Shown: positions 16,284-24,518 of the stretch, one piece after another
Layout: every line of letters starts with the position of its first letter
Position numbering within the stretch: the first letter of the stretch is position 1
Assembly: GCF_030345335.1 (NCBI RefSeq)
Contig: NZ_JAPVRC010000009.1
Coordinates: forward strand, 39,385 to 103,384
Reading direction: 5' to 3'
Length of the DNA stretch: 64,000 nucleotides
Origin: Halobacillus campisalis
Lineage (GTDB): Bacteria > Bacillota > Bacilli > Bacillales > Halobacillaceae
Program-made: the position numbers and the translations under genes
The notes under the pieces: model-generated
Database searches by the model: none
What the model saw: only the letters and a program-made list of their open reading frames with translations
What the model was told of the DNA's origin: nothing

Positions 16284-17183
16284 ATGAGCGAGAATGACAA
16301 TCAGAAAGAATATCAAGAAAAAGAAACTGAAAATAATATTCAAGAAAAAACAGAGCGTCCGCGCAGACAATTTTATATTCCATCACAAATCGTTGATGAA
16401 TTTGGAGAGAAAGGCCGTGATCACTTAGGGCAGCCTTTCGGCGGAATGATGCTTCTAGCTCTGACTGCAGGCTCATTTATGACTTTCGGTGCAATATTTT
16501 CCATCCTTATTGCTGAAGGGGTAGAAACCCAGGGTCTTTTCCATTTACTTTCGGGTTTTGGATTTGCAGCTGGTTACGCAATGGTTTTCATTTCAGGCGC
16601 TATCCTGTTTACAGAAATCAATGTACTGCTGCCATCTTACCTATTCAATAAATCAAATTTAATGAAGGTCAATATATATAAATTCTGGGGAGCCACTTAT
16701 ATCGGTAACATTCTCGGTGCCGTCATGGTCGCCGTCCTGATCGAATTATCCGGGTCGCTCTCACCAGAATTTTATTCAGAGCTATCTTCTTATTTAGATA
16801 AAAAAATGAAGTTTATGGATCATGGAGTAAAAGGGTGGTTTGAAGTACTTGTTTCAGGTATATTGGCTAACTGGCTGATCGGCATGGCCGCTTTCCTGAC
16901 AACGGCCGCGCGAGATATTACAGGGAAAATATTAGGTACGACTTTGCCGGTTATTTTATTTGTTGCTGGTAACTTCCAGCACAGTGCTGCCAATATGGGG
17001 TATTTCAGTATGGGAGTTTTAGCCTCTGACAAATACGCTTGGTATGAATATATTTGGTTTAACTTGATTCCTGCCAGTATCGGTAACTTGATCGGCGGAG
17101 GAATTCTAGTTTCGTTACTTTTCTCTTACGCTTATAAAGAAGACCTTAATACAAGCTTAGGTAAAAAGAAAAATCGCAAGTAA
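16284..17183 (+). CDS. Formate/nitrite transporter (FNT) family protein
   Basis: This 299-residue protein has a charged cytosolic N-terminus of about 45 residues, then six membrane segments. The family features include GSFMTFGAIFSI in the first helix and the GNFQHSAANMGYFSMG segment near residue 230 with a pore-loop-like His. FNT proteins are pentameric channels for formate, nitrite, hydrosulfide or related small anions. The substrate cannot be read from sequence. ATG 16284 has TGGAGGGG 5-6 bases upstream and is preferred over an in-frame ATG at 16239. A terminator follows immediately. Confidence 0.82.
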   Translation: MSENDNQKEYQEKETENNIQEKTERPRRQFYIPSQIVDEFGEKGRDHLGQPFGGMMLLALTAGSFMTFGAIFSILIAEGVETQGLFHLLSGFGFAAGYAMVFISGAILFTEINVLLPSYLFNKSNLMKVNIYKFWGATYIGNILGAVMVAVLIELSGSLSPEFYSELSSYLDKKMKFMDHGVKGWFEVLVSGILANWLIGMAAFLTTAARDITGKILGTTLPVILFVAGNFQHSAANMGYFSMGVLASDKYAWYEYIWFNLIPASIGNLIGGGILVSLLFSYAYKEDLNTSLGKKKNRK

Positions 17184-17184
17184 A

Positions 17185-17212
17185 AGCCTCCTCTAAAGGA
17201 GGCTTTTTTCTT
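17185..17212 (+). terminator. Terminator after the FNT gene
   Basis: Stem AAGCCTCC/GGAGGCTT followed by six T residues, directly after the stop codon. Confidence 0.88.
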
Positions 17213-17235
17213 TCGTTAAAGTTTCCTTATCTTGA

Positions 17236-17345
17236 ACCTTACGTTTCGAGACTTTTGTATGAGAAGATGGTGGCTTTAGGAATCGAGCCTTTCCTAAAAC
17301 CACCATCCACTTATTGTGATGACGGAACAGTAGGACGACTGGGAA
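17236..17345. repeat. Remnant repeat island: class-1 arms with the whole core lost
   Basis: GGTGGCTTTAGGAA (17269-17282) and TTCCTAAAACCACC (17291-17304) are the class-1 arms of the A module (compare 1284-1405). They are separated by only eight bases. Flanks TTACGTTTCGAGAC and TGATGACGGAAC are those of class-1 islands. Confidence 0.7.
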
Positions 17346-17388
17346 TCGATTCTTTCATATGACTTTTCAAAATGATAAGAACTAAATA

Positions 17389-17414
17389 AACCACGACTTC
17401 AAAAGTCGTGGTTT
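17389..17414 (-). terminator. Terminator of the DinB-family gene
   Basis: Stem AACCACGACTT/AAGTCGTGGTT with a short loop, 7 bases after the minus-strand stop codon. The T run on the minus strand is short. Confidence 0.65.
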
Positions 17415-17420
17415 AAACAA

Positions 17421-17891
17421 TTATTCAAACAGCATAATTTCAGGGTCTTTCTCGTACGTGTGAACGAGCATCGCATGAAGCTGGCCTCTGTGGTGGTACA
17501 TATGGGCGATGATTTCTAAAAGCCATTCAAAACGCGTATATGTAACATCCCACCATGAAGTGATCTCAGTAAATAAGTGTTCTTCCGTATAGCTTTCATA
17601 TTGAAACTTCAGTTGAGCAAAATGTTCATATAGAGTTGCAGATATTTCTTCCGTAGTTTTTAAGGAAATCGATTCGTAAAATGCCTGTATATCAGATTCA
17701 GTAGCCCCTTCGGCAACTCTTCCATCTGCCGCAGGAATTGTAGCTAAATGCTCAAGAAGTTCCCCGATAGAGAACTTACCTTTGGTAGGCCTGAAATCTA
17801 AATCTTCATCTTTTAACTGGCCAAGAATTTCTGAAAGAGATGCTATCACTATTTCTAATTGATGGAACGCGCTGTCGCAGTATTTATTCAT
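17421..17891 (-). CDS. DinB/YfiT-family putative metal-dependent enzyme
   Basis: This 156-residue helical protein is of the DinB superfamily. His of SIGELLEHLATI, the MYHHRGQLHAML segment near the C-terminus and a middle helix should form the four-helix bundle with a three-His metal site typical of this group. Members include bacillithiol transferases and DNA-damage-induced proteins of unknown role. ATG at 17891 is chosen because GAGGG precedes it; the ATG at 17906 has no ribosome binding site. It is monocistronic, divergent from the MerR regulator, and could be its target, although the MerR-type promoter points away from it. Confidence 0.75.
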   Translation of the reverse strand: MNKYCDSAFHQLEIVIASLSEILGQLKDEDLDFRPTKGKFSIGELLEHLATIPAADGRVAEGATESDIQAFYESISLKTTEEISATLYEHFAQLKFQYESYTEEHLFTEITSWWDVTYTRFEWLLEIIAHMYHHRGQLHAMLVHTYEKDPEIMLFE

Positions 17892-18005
17892 TTGATATAC
17901 CCTCATTTATAAAAATTGTTAATGATATATTCTTCATAACTTGGGAAATACCTTTCGACATGTGAAAATCTCTATAAAAACGACAATATTCCCCGGGAAA
18001 TACTA

Positions 18006-18036
18006 TTGACTATGACGTAACGTCATAAATTATGAT
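18006..18036 (+). promoter_or_regulatory. MerR-type promoter with 19-bp spacer and palindromic operator
   Basis: TTGACT (18006-18011) and TATGAT (18031-18036) are separated by 19 bases. The perfect palindrome ATGACGT-A-ACGTCAT (18012-18026) fills the spacer. Overlong spacers with an operator inside are the mark of promoters activated by MerR-family proteins through DNA untwisting, so the downstream regulator probably controls itself. Confidence 0.8.
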
Positions 18037-18054
18037 CAAGAGGAGGTGATCACC

Positions 18055-18813
18055 GTGTACAAAGTGAAAGAAGCTGCTGAATTAGCGGGTGTTAGTGTGC
18101 GCACACTGCACCATTATGATCGAATGGGTCTCTTGACTCCAAAAAAAGGGGGAAATGGGTACCGATACTATGATGATAATGATTTCATTATACTGCAACA
18201 AATTCTATTTTTTAAGGAATTGGATTTTTCATTACAAAAAATCAAAGAAATTTTACAAAGTCCCGATTTTGACGAGCAGAGCGCTTTACAGCAACACAAG
18301 AAAATTCTGTTAGAGAAGAAGGCGAGATTGGAGAGGGTGATCAAATCTGTCGATCAATCGATAGCGTCTTTTAGAGGGGGAGAAACAATGACACCGAAAG
18401 AAAGGTTTGAACCGTTTGATATGCAAAAGGTTGAAGAGCACCGTAAGAAGTATGCAAAAGAAGCGGAACAACGATGGGGGGACACGGATGCCTATAAAGA
18501 GTCAGCTGAGAGAACTTCGGCTTACTCAAAGGATGACTGGAAAAAAATCCACGAGGAAAACGAGGAAATAGACAAACGTCTGGTGCAGTTGATGGACCGG
18601 GACCCTGCAGATGAAGAAGTGCAAAAGTGTATAGATGCTAAACGACAGCATATCACAAAATATTTCTATCCATGCTCTATCGAGATCTTCAGAGGACTGG
18701 CTGATATGTATGTAAACGATCCGAGGTTTACTAAGAATATCGATAAAGTTAAACAAGGGTATGCAGCGTTTGTAAGTAAAGCGATGCACGTGTACTGTGA
18801 TCAAAGAACTTAA
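18055..18813 (+). CDS. MerR-family regulator with TipAS-type effector domain
   Basis: This 252-residue regulator has an N-terminal winged helix (about 2-70) with VKEAAELAGVSVRTLHHYD and the YRYYDD segment, then a dimerisation coiled coil (about 75-110). A C-terminal helical domain includes RWGDTDAYKES, as in TipAS antibiotic-binding domains. Such proteins (Mta, SkgA, TipAL) sense drugs or peptides and activate exporters. GTG at 18055 lies 8 bases after AGGAGGTGATC, which fixes the start. A promoter with a 19-bp spacer and palindrome directly upstream indicates autoregulation. No exporter lies immediately beside it. A terminator follows. Confidence 0.88.
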   Translation: MYKVKEAAELAGVSVRTLHHYDRMGLLTPKKGGNGYRYYDDNDFIILQQILFFKELDFSLQKIKEILQSPDFDEQSALQQHKKILLEKKARLERVIKSVDQSIASFRGGETMTPKERFEPFDMQKVEEHRKKYAKEAEQRWGDTDAYKESAERTSAYSKDDWKKIHEENEEIDKRLVQLMDRDPADEEVQKCIDAKRQHITKYFYPCSIEIFRGLADMYVNDPRFTKNIDKVKQGYAAFVSKAMHVYCDQRT

Positions 18814-18821
18814 ACTGACTC

Positions 18822-18853
18822 AGCCTTTCCTGACAAGGGAAAGGCTGTTTTTT
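18822..18853. terminator. Bidirectional terminator between the MerR and methyltransferase genes
   Basis: Stem CAGCCTTTCC/GGAAAGGCTG with a seven-base T run on the plus strand. It lies between two convergent stop codons (18813 and 18853). Confidence 0.85.
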
Positions 18854-19917
18854 TATCTGGGCTGGCATACGAGCCCATTGTGTACTTTGATATAGCCATG
18901 CCGCAAAATATTAAACCCGCTTTCATACATATACAAGCCCATCTGTTCCACAGTCATCAGCTCCCGGTACGTATGGTTCATGACATCAGCCATAATGCGG
19001 TAATACACTTTAGAGCGAACTTGGTTCCTTGGAGTCGTGAGGATCGCATACCCGCCCGGTTTAAGGAAGCGGCGGTGCCAATCGGCAACCTCGTGCTTAT
19101 ATTCGTCAGGAAAATGCTCCAATAAACCGACGGATAGGACGATATCAAATTCTTGTCCATAGTCGAGGCTCCTAATATCATTTACGATATATTCAATAGA
19201 TAAATCATCTTTATAATAAACTTTTGACTGTCCAGTTTGCGGATTTTCACCTAAGAAGGGGTAGGCTTCCGGGAATTCAGCGAACCTTGTCGTCTTGCAG
19301 TATTCATCATAGTCTACCATCACTATTTCTGCTCCAGGGTACATGGCGCCGAGCTGCATGGCTTCGTACCCTTCTGCAGCCCCGAGAAATAATATCCTTG
19401 GCTTTTTAATGTCGATTCCTTCAAAGAGAGCTCGTTTACCTCTCGGATCCCAAATGCCATCCTGAATTCTGTGAACATAATTCCATAAATGTAATTGCAC
19501 CATGCTGCCGATTGTGTGTTTGACTTCTCCTGGTCTGAAGGATTTCAATTCCTTAAAAAAATCGTGCTTGGAGGATGCCAATTCGCCAGGCACGTCTTTT
19601 ACGAACCATTCGTGAAAAGCTTTATTAAAGTAAGTCCAAGAAGTGTGCGGGTCCATTGCCTTTTGATGTCTGCTTTCCCAATCGGTTTTCTCTTTAGAGT
19701 CAGCTTTCACTTCATAAGGACGTCCGATATCTTTCCACTTCAACTGTGACCAATCTTTTACTGTGTGTAACGTCACGAATTTATTGTATTCTTTTTCAGA
19801 AAAGCTTCGTAAATCCATCCGGTAAGATGGCAGCTTTTTAGTTCTGCCGATATGAGAACTTGAGTATGGACGAGTGTGAGCCGAAGTTAGTGTGCTTTCT
19901 GTTAACAGGTTCATCAC
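18853..19917 (-). CDS. Class I SAM-dependent methyltransferase with long N-terminal extension
   Basis: This 354-residue protein has a C-terminal Rossmann domain (about 165-300): ILFLGAAEGYEAMQLG for SAM motif I, IVMVDYD for the acidic residue of motif II, and DIVLSVGLLEHFPDE, then FLKPGGYAILTTP. Together these match methyltransferase domains PF08241/PF13489. The N-terminal 160 residues are polar with many aromatic and charged residues and are not recognised. The substrate is unknown. It is monocistronic, divergent from glcD, with AAGGAAGTG-like bases before the ATG at 19917 (a second ATG follows directly). Confidence 0.78.
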   Translation of the reverse strand: MMNLLTESTLTSAHTRPYSSSHIGRTKKLPSYRMDLRSFSEKEYNKFVTLHTVKDWSQLKWKDIGRPYEVKADSKEKTDWESRHQKAMDPHTSWTYFNKAFHEWFVKDVPGELASSKHDFFKELKSFRPGEVKHTIGSMVQLHLWNYVHRIQDGIWDPRGKRALFEGIDIKKPRILFLGAAEGYEAMQLGAMYPGAEIVMVDYDEYCKTTRFAEFPEAYPFLGENPQTGQSKVYYKDDLSIEYIVNDIRSLDYGQEFDIVLSVGLLEHFPDEYKHEVADWHRRFLKPGGYAILTTPRNQVRSKVYYRIMADVMNHTYRELMTVEQMGLYMYESGFNILRHGYIKVHNGLVCQPR

Positions 19918-20035
19918 TTCCTTAATTTTCTATTTATTATACACTTCCATGATAGCGCTTACAATAATTGCTTGAAGGATTTTAAGTGTTATACCAGAAG
20001 TAGTTATAAAGATCATGTTTGAAAGGGGCCATTCT

Positions 20036-21439
20036 ATGAAAAACTGGATCGATGAATTAAAGCGAGTGCTTACTCCAAAGCAGGTATTAACTGAGTTAGC
20101 GGATCGTCACAGTTATAGTTTTGACGCTTCTTTCGGGGAGTACTTACCAGAGGCAGTCGTCCAGGTGAAGAATAAGTATGAAGTGGCGTCGGTCCTGAAA
20201 GCTGCGAATGAATTTCATTTTCCTGTCTATCCAAGGGGGAAGGGGACATGTTTAAGTGGAGGTCCTTTGCCGGTTCATGGAGGAGCTGTGCTGGACCTTT
20301 CCCAGTGGCCGGAACAAATCGATGTGCGCCCGGAGGATTTGACGGTGGTAGTCTCTCCGAGTGCATTACCAGCGAATATCAATCAAGCTGCTGAGGAATA
20401 TGGGCTGATGTATGCTCCTGACCCGAGTAGTGCTCATGTCGCAACAATCGGCGGAAACCTTGCAGAGAATTCTGGAGGACCAAGAGGATTAAAGTACGGG
20501 GTGACAAAAGATTTTGTTTTAGGACTGGAAATTGTCACCCCTGAAGGAGAAATTACCCGGACAGGCGGACAAACCATCAAAAACGTTACAGGATTTGACC
20601 TGACAAAACTGATTGTCGGGTCTGAAGGAACGCTTGCGGTAATTACGGAAGCCACGCTGAAACTTCTCCCAAAGCCTCCAGCAGTCCAAACCCTGATGGT
20701 TTCTTTTAAAGACATAAGGTCGGCTGGACAGGCCGTTTCGAAAACGCTCACTTCAGGCATACTTCCTTCTAAGATGGAGTTTATGGATCAGGCATGCATC
20801 CGAGCCGTAGAAAATTTTCAACCATCAGGTTTGCCGATTGATGCAGAAGCGATTCTCATCATAGAGCTGGACGGACACCCTGACGCGATAGCCGCTGAAC
20901 TAGAGGTAGTTGAAAAAATAATGATGGAACTAGGTGCTTCTGAAACGATTGTTCCAGGTAATCCTGAAGAAGCTGCGCGGATCTGGCATGCAAGAAAGCA
21001 AGTATCCCCTGCCATAGCTCAAATTAAACCTACGAAAGTGTCGGAGGACGCTACCGTTCCCCGCAGTAAAATTCCTGAAATGATGGAACGTCTGCAAGCG
21101 ATTAAGGAAAAATACAAAGTCGAAATTGTCGTGTTCGGTCATGCCGGAGACGGAAACCTTCATCCTAATATTTTATGTGATAAACGAGACCAGGAGGAAA
21201 TGGCGAGAGTCGAATCAGCGGTAGAGGAAATTTTTCTGGCTGCTATTAAATTAGGCGGGACGCTGAGCGGGGAACACGGAATTGGCACAATGAAAGCGCC
21301 ATTTATGGAAGTTGAACTTGGGAAGGTGGGGCTCGACATGATGAAACGTATGAAAGAAAGCTGGGACCCGAACAATATTTTAAATCCTGGTAAAATTTTC
21401 ACTGAACAGGGTCAAAGGTTAGTGCTGCGTAATGAGTGA
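20036..21439 (+). CDS. glcD: Glycolate oxidase FAD subunit (GlcD-like)
   Basis: This 467-residue FAD-linked oxidase has the PCMH-type FAD domain: VYPRGKGTCLSGG (about 70), HVATIGGNLAENSGGPRGLK (about 140) and TGFDLTKLIVGSEGTLAVIT. The C-terminal substrate domain ends with HAGDGNLHPNI and GTLSGEHGIGTMKAPFM. These are the conserved signatures of GlcD and D-lactate dehydrogenases. With GlcF it oxidises glycolate or D-lactate and passes electrons to the respiratory chain at the membrane. Start ATG 20036 has AAGGGG upstream; a longer frame from 20015 lacks a ribosome binding site. The stop overlaps glcF by eight bases, so translation is coupled. Confidence 0.9.
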   Translation: MKNWIDELKRVLTPKQVLTELADRHSYSFDASFGEYLPEAVVQVKNKYEVASVLKAANEFHFPVYPRGKGTCLSGGPLPVHGGAVLDLSQWPEQIDVRPEDLTVVVSPSALPANINQAAEEYGLMYAPDPSSAHVATIGGNLAENSGGPRGLKYGVTKDFVLGLEIVTPEGEITRTGGQTIKNVTGFDLTKLIVGSEGTLAVITEATLKLLPKPPAVQTLMVSFKDIRSAGQAVSKTLTSGILPSKMEFMDQACIRAVENFQPSGLPIDAEAILIIELDGHPDAIAAELEVVEKIMMELGASETIVPGNPEEAARIWHARKQVSPAIAQIKPTKVSEDATVPRSKIPEMMERLQAIKEKYKVEIVVFGHAGDGNLHPNILCDKRDQEEMARVESAVEEIFLAAIKLGGTLSGEHGIGTMKAPFMEVELGKVGLDMMKRMKESWDPNNILNPGKIFTEQGQRLVLRNE

Positions 21440-22730
21440 TCTGGAAGCATTGAGGAAACAAGTAAACTACGATCAAACCTTTGATTGCGTCCAATGTGGC
21501 TATTGCTTACCTGTCTGTCCTACATATGAAACAATGAAACGCGAAACCCATTCTCCGAGAGGGCGGATTAATTTAGTGAAAATGGCTGGCGAAGGGAAAA
21601 TTAAGATAGCTGATTTGAAGGAGCCGATTGAGAAATGTTTGGGATGCATGGCTTGTACAACGATTTGTCCTACCAACGTCCAGTATGGTCGGATTTTAGA
21701 AGGTGCGAAGGAAGCGATTGAGCAGCATGAAGTTAAGTCAGGCTTTCAAAGAAAGACAGAACAATTCTTGTTTGATAGAGTCTTTCCCTCTTCTCGTTGG
21801 ATGGGGACATTGGGAAATGCGGCATGGCTTTATCAAAAATCAGGAATGCGTAAGCTTGCGCAAGTAACGTATTTGACTTCGGCCAGCCCATTAAATGTGA
21901 GCCGTTTCGAGAAAGCTGTACCTGATCAGCCAGGTCCATTAGAAAGATCCCTCCGTAAACATCGTGTACGCCCTGATTATAAATTAAGAATGACAGTAGC
22001 TTTTTTTACCGGATGCGTCATGGATGGTGTGTTTTTTGATACCAACCAAAACACTATGGAACTCTTGCGGCTTTCTGGAGCAGAGGTGGTAGTGCCAAGG
22101 AATCAGACCTGTTGTGGAGCCTTGCATTCACACGCAGGTAAGTCGTCTTCGGCAGAAGAGCTGGCCATCAGAAACATGGAGGCTTTTGATCTCGAAGAAA
22201 TAGATTATATCGTCAACAATGCGGGTGGGTGTGGAGCAAAAATGACTGAGTATCCTCACTTGTTCGAGCGAGGAACATATTGGCATGAGCAGGCAAAGGA
22301 TTTTTCCGAGAAGGTTCGTGACATTTCTGAAGTTCTTGTGGAATTGGATGGATTAGAATTCACTGAGCCTGTAGAGCTGACGATAACTTATCAGCCTTCC
22401 TGCCACATGACCCATGTGCAACGCGTAAGCGAGCCGCCTCTCCTTCTATTGAATCAAGTAAGGGGGTTGAAGCTCAGACCATTAAAACGTCCTGATTTCT
22501 GCTGCGGGTCGGCAGGGATCTATAATTTAGTGAATTATGATGAATCTATGAAAATCCTCGATGTGAAGATGGATGATGTCAAAGAAAAGCGGCCAGATGC
22601 TGTCATCACAACTAATCCCGGCTGCCTGATTCAAATGAGAGTAGGAATTGAACGAACTGGACTTGAAAAGAAAATGGAGGCGATGCATTTAGTAGATTTG
22701 TTGATGGAGGCAGGACCTGTGCCTAAATGA
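21432..22730 (+). CDS. glcF: Glycolate oxidase iron-sulfur subunit (GlcF-like)
   Basis: This 432-residue protein has two 4Fe-4S ferredoxin motifs, CVQCGYCLPVCPTYE (about 19) and CLGCMACTTICPTN (about 74). Two cysteine-rich CCG domains are represented by CCGALHSHAG (about 223) and CCGSAGIYN (about 355). This is the layout of GlcF/LutA-type electron-transfer subunits. It accepts electrons from GlcD. The two genes overlap (AATGAGTGA). The stop codon TGA lies within the left copy of an 8-bp direct repeat that borders the mini-element at 22733-22763, so the last codons may have been touched by an insertion. Confidence 0.92.
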   Translation: MSDLEALRKQVNYDQTFDCVQCGYCLPVCPTYETMKRETHSPRGRINLVKMAGEGKIKIADLKEPIEKCLGCMACTTICPTNVQYGRILEGAKEAIEQHEVKSGFQRKTEQFLFDRVFPSSRWMGTLGNAAWLYQKSGMRKLAQVTYLTSASPLNVSRFEKAVPDQPGPLERSLRKHRVRPDYKLRMTVAFFTGCVMDGVFFDTNQNTMELLRLSGAEVVVPRNQTCCGALHSHAGKSSSAEELAIRNMEAFDLEEIDYIVNNAGGCGAKMTEYPHLFERGTYWHEQAKDFSEKVRDISEVLVELDGLEFTEPVELTITYQPSCHMTHVQRVSEPPLLLLNQVRGLKLRPLKRPDFCCGSAGIYNLVNYDESMKILDVKMDDVKEKRPDAVITTNPGCLIQMRVGIERTGLEKKMEAMHLVDLLMEAGPVPK

Positions 22731-22771
22731 TAGGCTTTGTTAAAGTCCCGTGTTAACATAGCCAAATGATA
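22725..22771. mobile_element. Solo-end mini-element (31 bp) with perfect 8-bp direct repeat
   Basis: GGCTTTGTTAA (22733-22743) and TTAACATAGCC (22753-22763) are the inverted ends of the composite islands (compare 1067-1079 and 2126-2138). Only nine bases lie between them. AAATGATA occurs immediately left (22725-22732) and right (22764-22771). It looks like an end-only derivative or a scar of a larger element that inserted at the glcF stop codon. Confidence 0.72.
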
Positions 22772-22869
22772 AAAGGCTGACTGCAGAAAGTTGTCATTCC
22801 ACAACCTTTGGTGGACGAAACTTCATATAGCTTCGTCCGCTTCGGTGTTTTAATATAGAAAGGTTTTCT

Positions 22870-24378
22870 CTAAAACATTACGCAATCTTTATAAGAAGGA
22901 CACTTATTGAAATAATCATCTATTACTTCGAGCTCGGAGTAAGGAACTTTTTCATTGCCTATGACCTGGTAACCTCCAAAACCGATGCCTGTTAAAAGAA
23001 CAAGGTCTCCCGAGGCTGCTAAATCAAAAGCATGGTGAATGGCTTCTTCTCTGTATAATTTAGTATGGATGTTATGTTCTAACGGGTTTCTGAATCCTTT
23101 AAGGACATCATTCACCACTTCCTGACGATCCGCAAACCCAGGCTGGTCGACACTCACTATGATTTCATCAGCCATTCCTTCCACCGTTTTCGCCATTAAT
23201 GGGCGTTTGTTTGGGTCTCTTAATCCAACCCCTGTAATCATGACGATTAGTTTGTGGTAAGGAATGGATCGAACCGCTTGTAAAATGTTTGATAAAGCAT
23301 CAGGTGTATGAGCATAATCCAATACAATTTGGTAAGGGGCATCATTCTTTACAATCTGATAGCGTCCTTCCGGGCATTTCACCATAGATATAACAGAGAG
23401 GATTTCTGGCATAGAGTATCCGGACTGTTTGCAGGCTCCAATGGCTGCCAATAGATTACTGACGTTATATTCTCCGTAAACTGGTGCATGAACTTCAAAT
23501 AGACCTTCGTGTGTTTGGAGTGTAAAGGATGTGCCATCTAACGTAGTACGGATGTCCCGCATTCGAAGGTCGGCTCGCTCATTTTTTCCGTAAGTTAAGA
23601 GAGGTCCGTTGAAAAATTCCAGGATATCTCCTGCCATGACTGTATCATCAATGTTGACCACGGCTCGTTCAGCCTGTTCAAACAACTTTAATTTAGCTTG
23701 TTTATAATTTTCCATACTGCCATGAAACTCTAAATGCTCCGGTGTTAAATTTGTATGGACAGCTACATTAAAATCAATAGTTGCCAGCCTCTTTTGTTCA
23801 ATGGCGATAGAAGTAGATTCTATGACAGCTGCTTTCATCCCTTTTTGGTTAAAATGGTCGAGCACCCTATGAATATCAGGGGCTTCCGGAGTAGTAGGAA
23901 CAGTCTGCCTGAAACTTGTTTTCTGTGCGTCGTCCCAAATTCCCGCCGTACCGATAGATCCTGTGCGAAGCGAAAGGGCATTCAAAATGGAGTAAATGAA
24001 AGAAGTAACCGTAGTTTTACCATTCGTACCTGTGACACCGATCGTAGATAATGATTCAGAAGGATTTCCGAATACGTGAGAAGATAGGTGTGAAAGTGCT
24101 ATTCGGGCATCGGCTACATGGATGAAAGTAATAGAAGGAAAAGTGGAAGAATATGTAGAAAGTAGATGTGCGTCCGTACCCGCTACGGTTTTTGCTCCAT
24201 TCTTAATGGCTTGCTCAATGAACTGATGTCCATCGTAGTTTTCTCCAGGTATACATACAAATATGGAGTCTTCAGTCGTCTCTCTCGAATCGTACTCTAC
24301 TGTAGAAGCATATTGAGCAAGGGGGCCAAGGACCGTGCCTTCAACGACTTCATTCCAATGCTGTAGTTTCTTCTGCAT
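22870..24378 (-). CDS. MurE-type UDP-N-acetylmuramyl tripeptide synthetase, unusual amino-acid pocket
   Basis: This 502-residue Mur ligase has the N-terminal uridine-binding domain (YDSRETTEDSIFVCIPG near 30), the ATP loop GVTGTNGKTTVTSF (about 112) and TTPEAPDIHR. It also has TNLTPEHLEFHGSMENY (about 205), the MurE central signature, and YAHTPDALSNIL near 350 for the C-terminal domain. MurE adds the third amino acid of the peptidoglycan stem peptide in the cytosol. At the position of the DNPR motif that recognises meso-diaminopimelate, this protein has VDQPGFADR (about residues 410-418), so another residue or substrate is likely. It lies outside any dcw/mur cluster and is monocistronic, consistent with a second copy. 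Confidence 0.82.
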   Translation of the reverse strand: MQKKLQHWNEVVEGTVLGPLAQYASTVEYDSRETTEDSIFVCIPGENYDGHQFIEQAIKNGAKTVAGTDAHLLSTYSSTFPSITFIHVADARIALSHLSSHVFGNPSESLSTIGVTGTNGKTTVTSFIYSILNALSLRTGSIGTAGIWDDAQKTSFRQTVPTTPEAPDIHRVLDHFNQKGMKAAVIESTSIAIEQKRLATIDFNVAVHTNLTPEHLEFHGSMENYKQAKLKLFEQAERAVVNIDDTVMAGDILEFFNGPLLTYGKNERADLRMRDIRTTLDGTSFTLQTHEGLFEVHAPVYGEYNVSNLLAAIGACKQSGYSMPEILSVISMVKCPEGRYQIVKNDAPYQIVLDYAHTPDALSNILQAVRSIPYHKLIVMITGVGLRDPNKRPLMAKTVEGMADEIIVSVDQPGFADRQEVVNDVLKGFRNPLEHNIHTKLYREEAIHHAFDLAASGDLVLLTGIGFGGYQVIGNEKVPYSELEVIDDYFNKCPSYKDCVMF

Positions 24379-24465
24379 GTCTTCATCATCCTTTTTGTAA
24401 ATCTCTTTAGTAAGCTGCTATGCTAATGCTGAATAAATTCCCTATACTAAAGAGGGTAAACATAA

Positions 24466-24500
24466 ATAAAGCCCTCAATCGGCTAACGATTAAAGGCTAG
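24466..24500 (-). terminator. Terminator after the flavin reductase-like gene
   Basis: Stem AGCCTTTAATCG/CGATTGAGGGCT (read on the minus strand, with G-U pairs) followed by a T-rich stretch. Confidence 0.6.
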
Positions 24501-24518
24501 TCTCAATGTTTCCATTAT

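Noticed and set aside
22813..22838. GGACGAA/TTCGTCC hairpin as a terminator of the MurE-type gene
   Set aside because: There is no T run on the minus strand, so it was not listed as a terminator.
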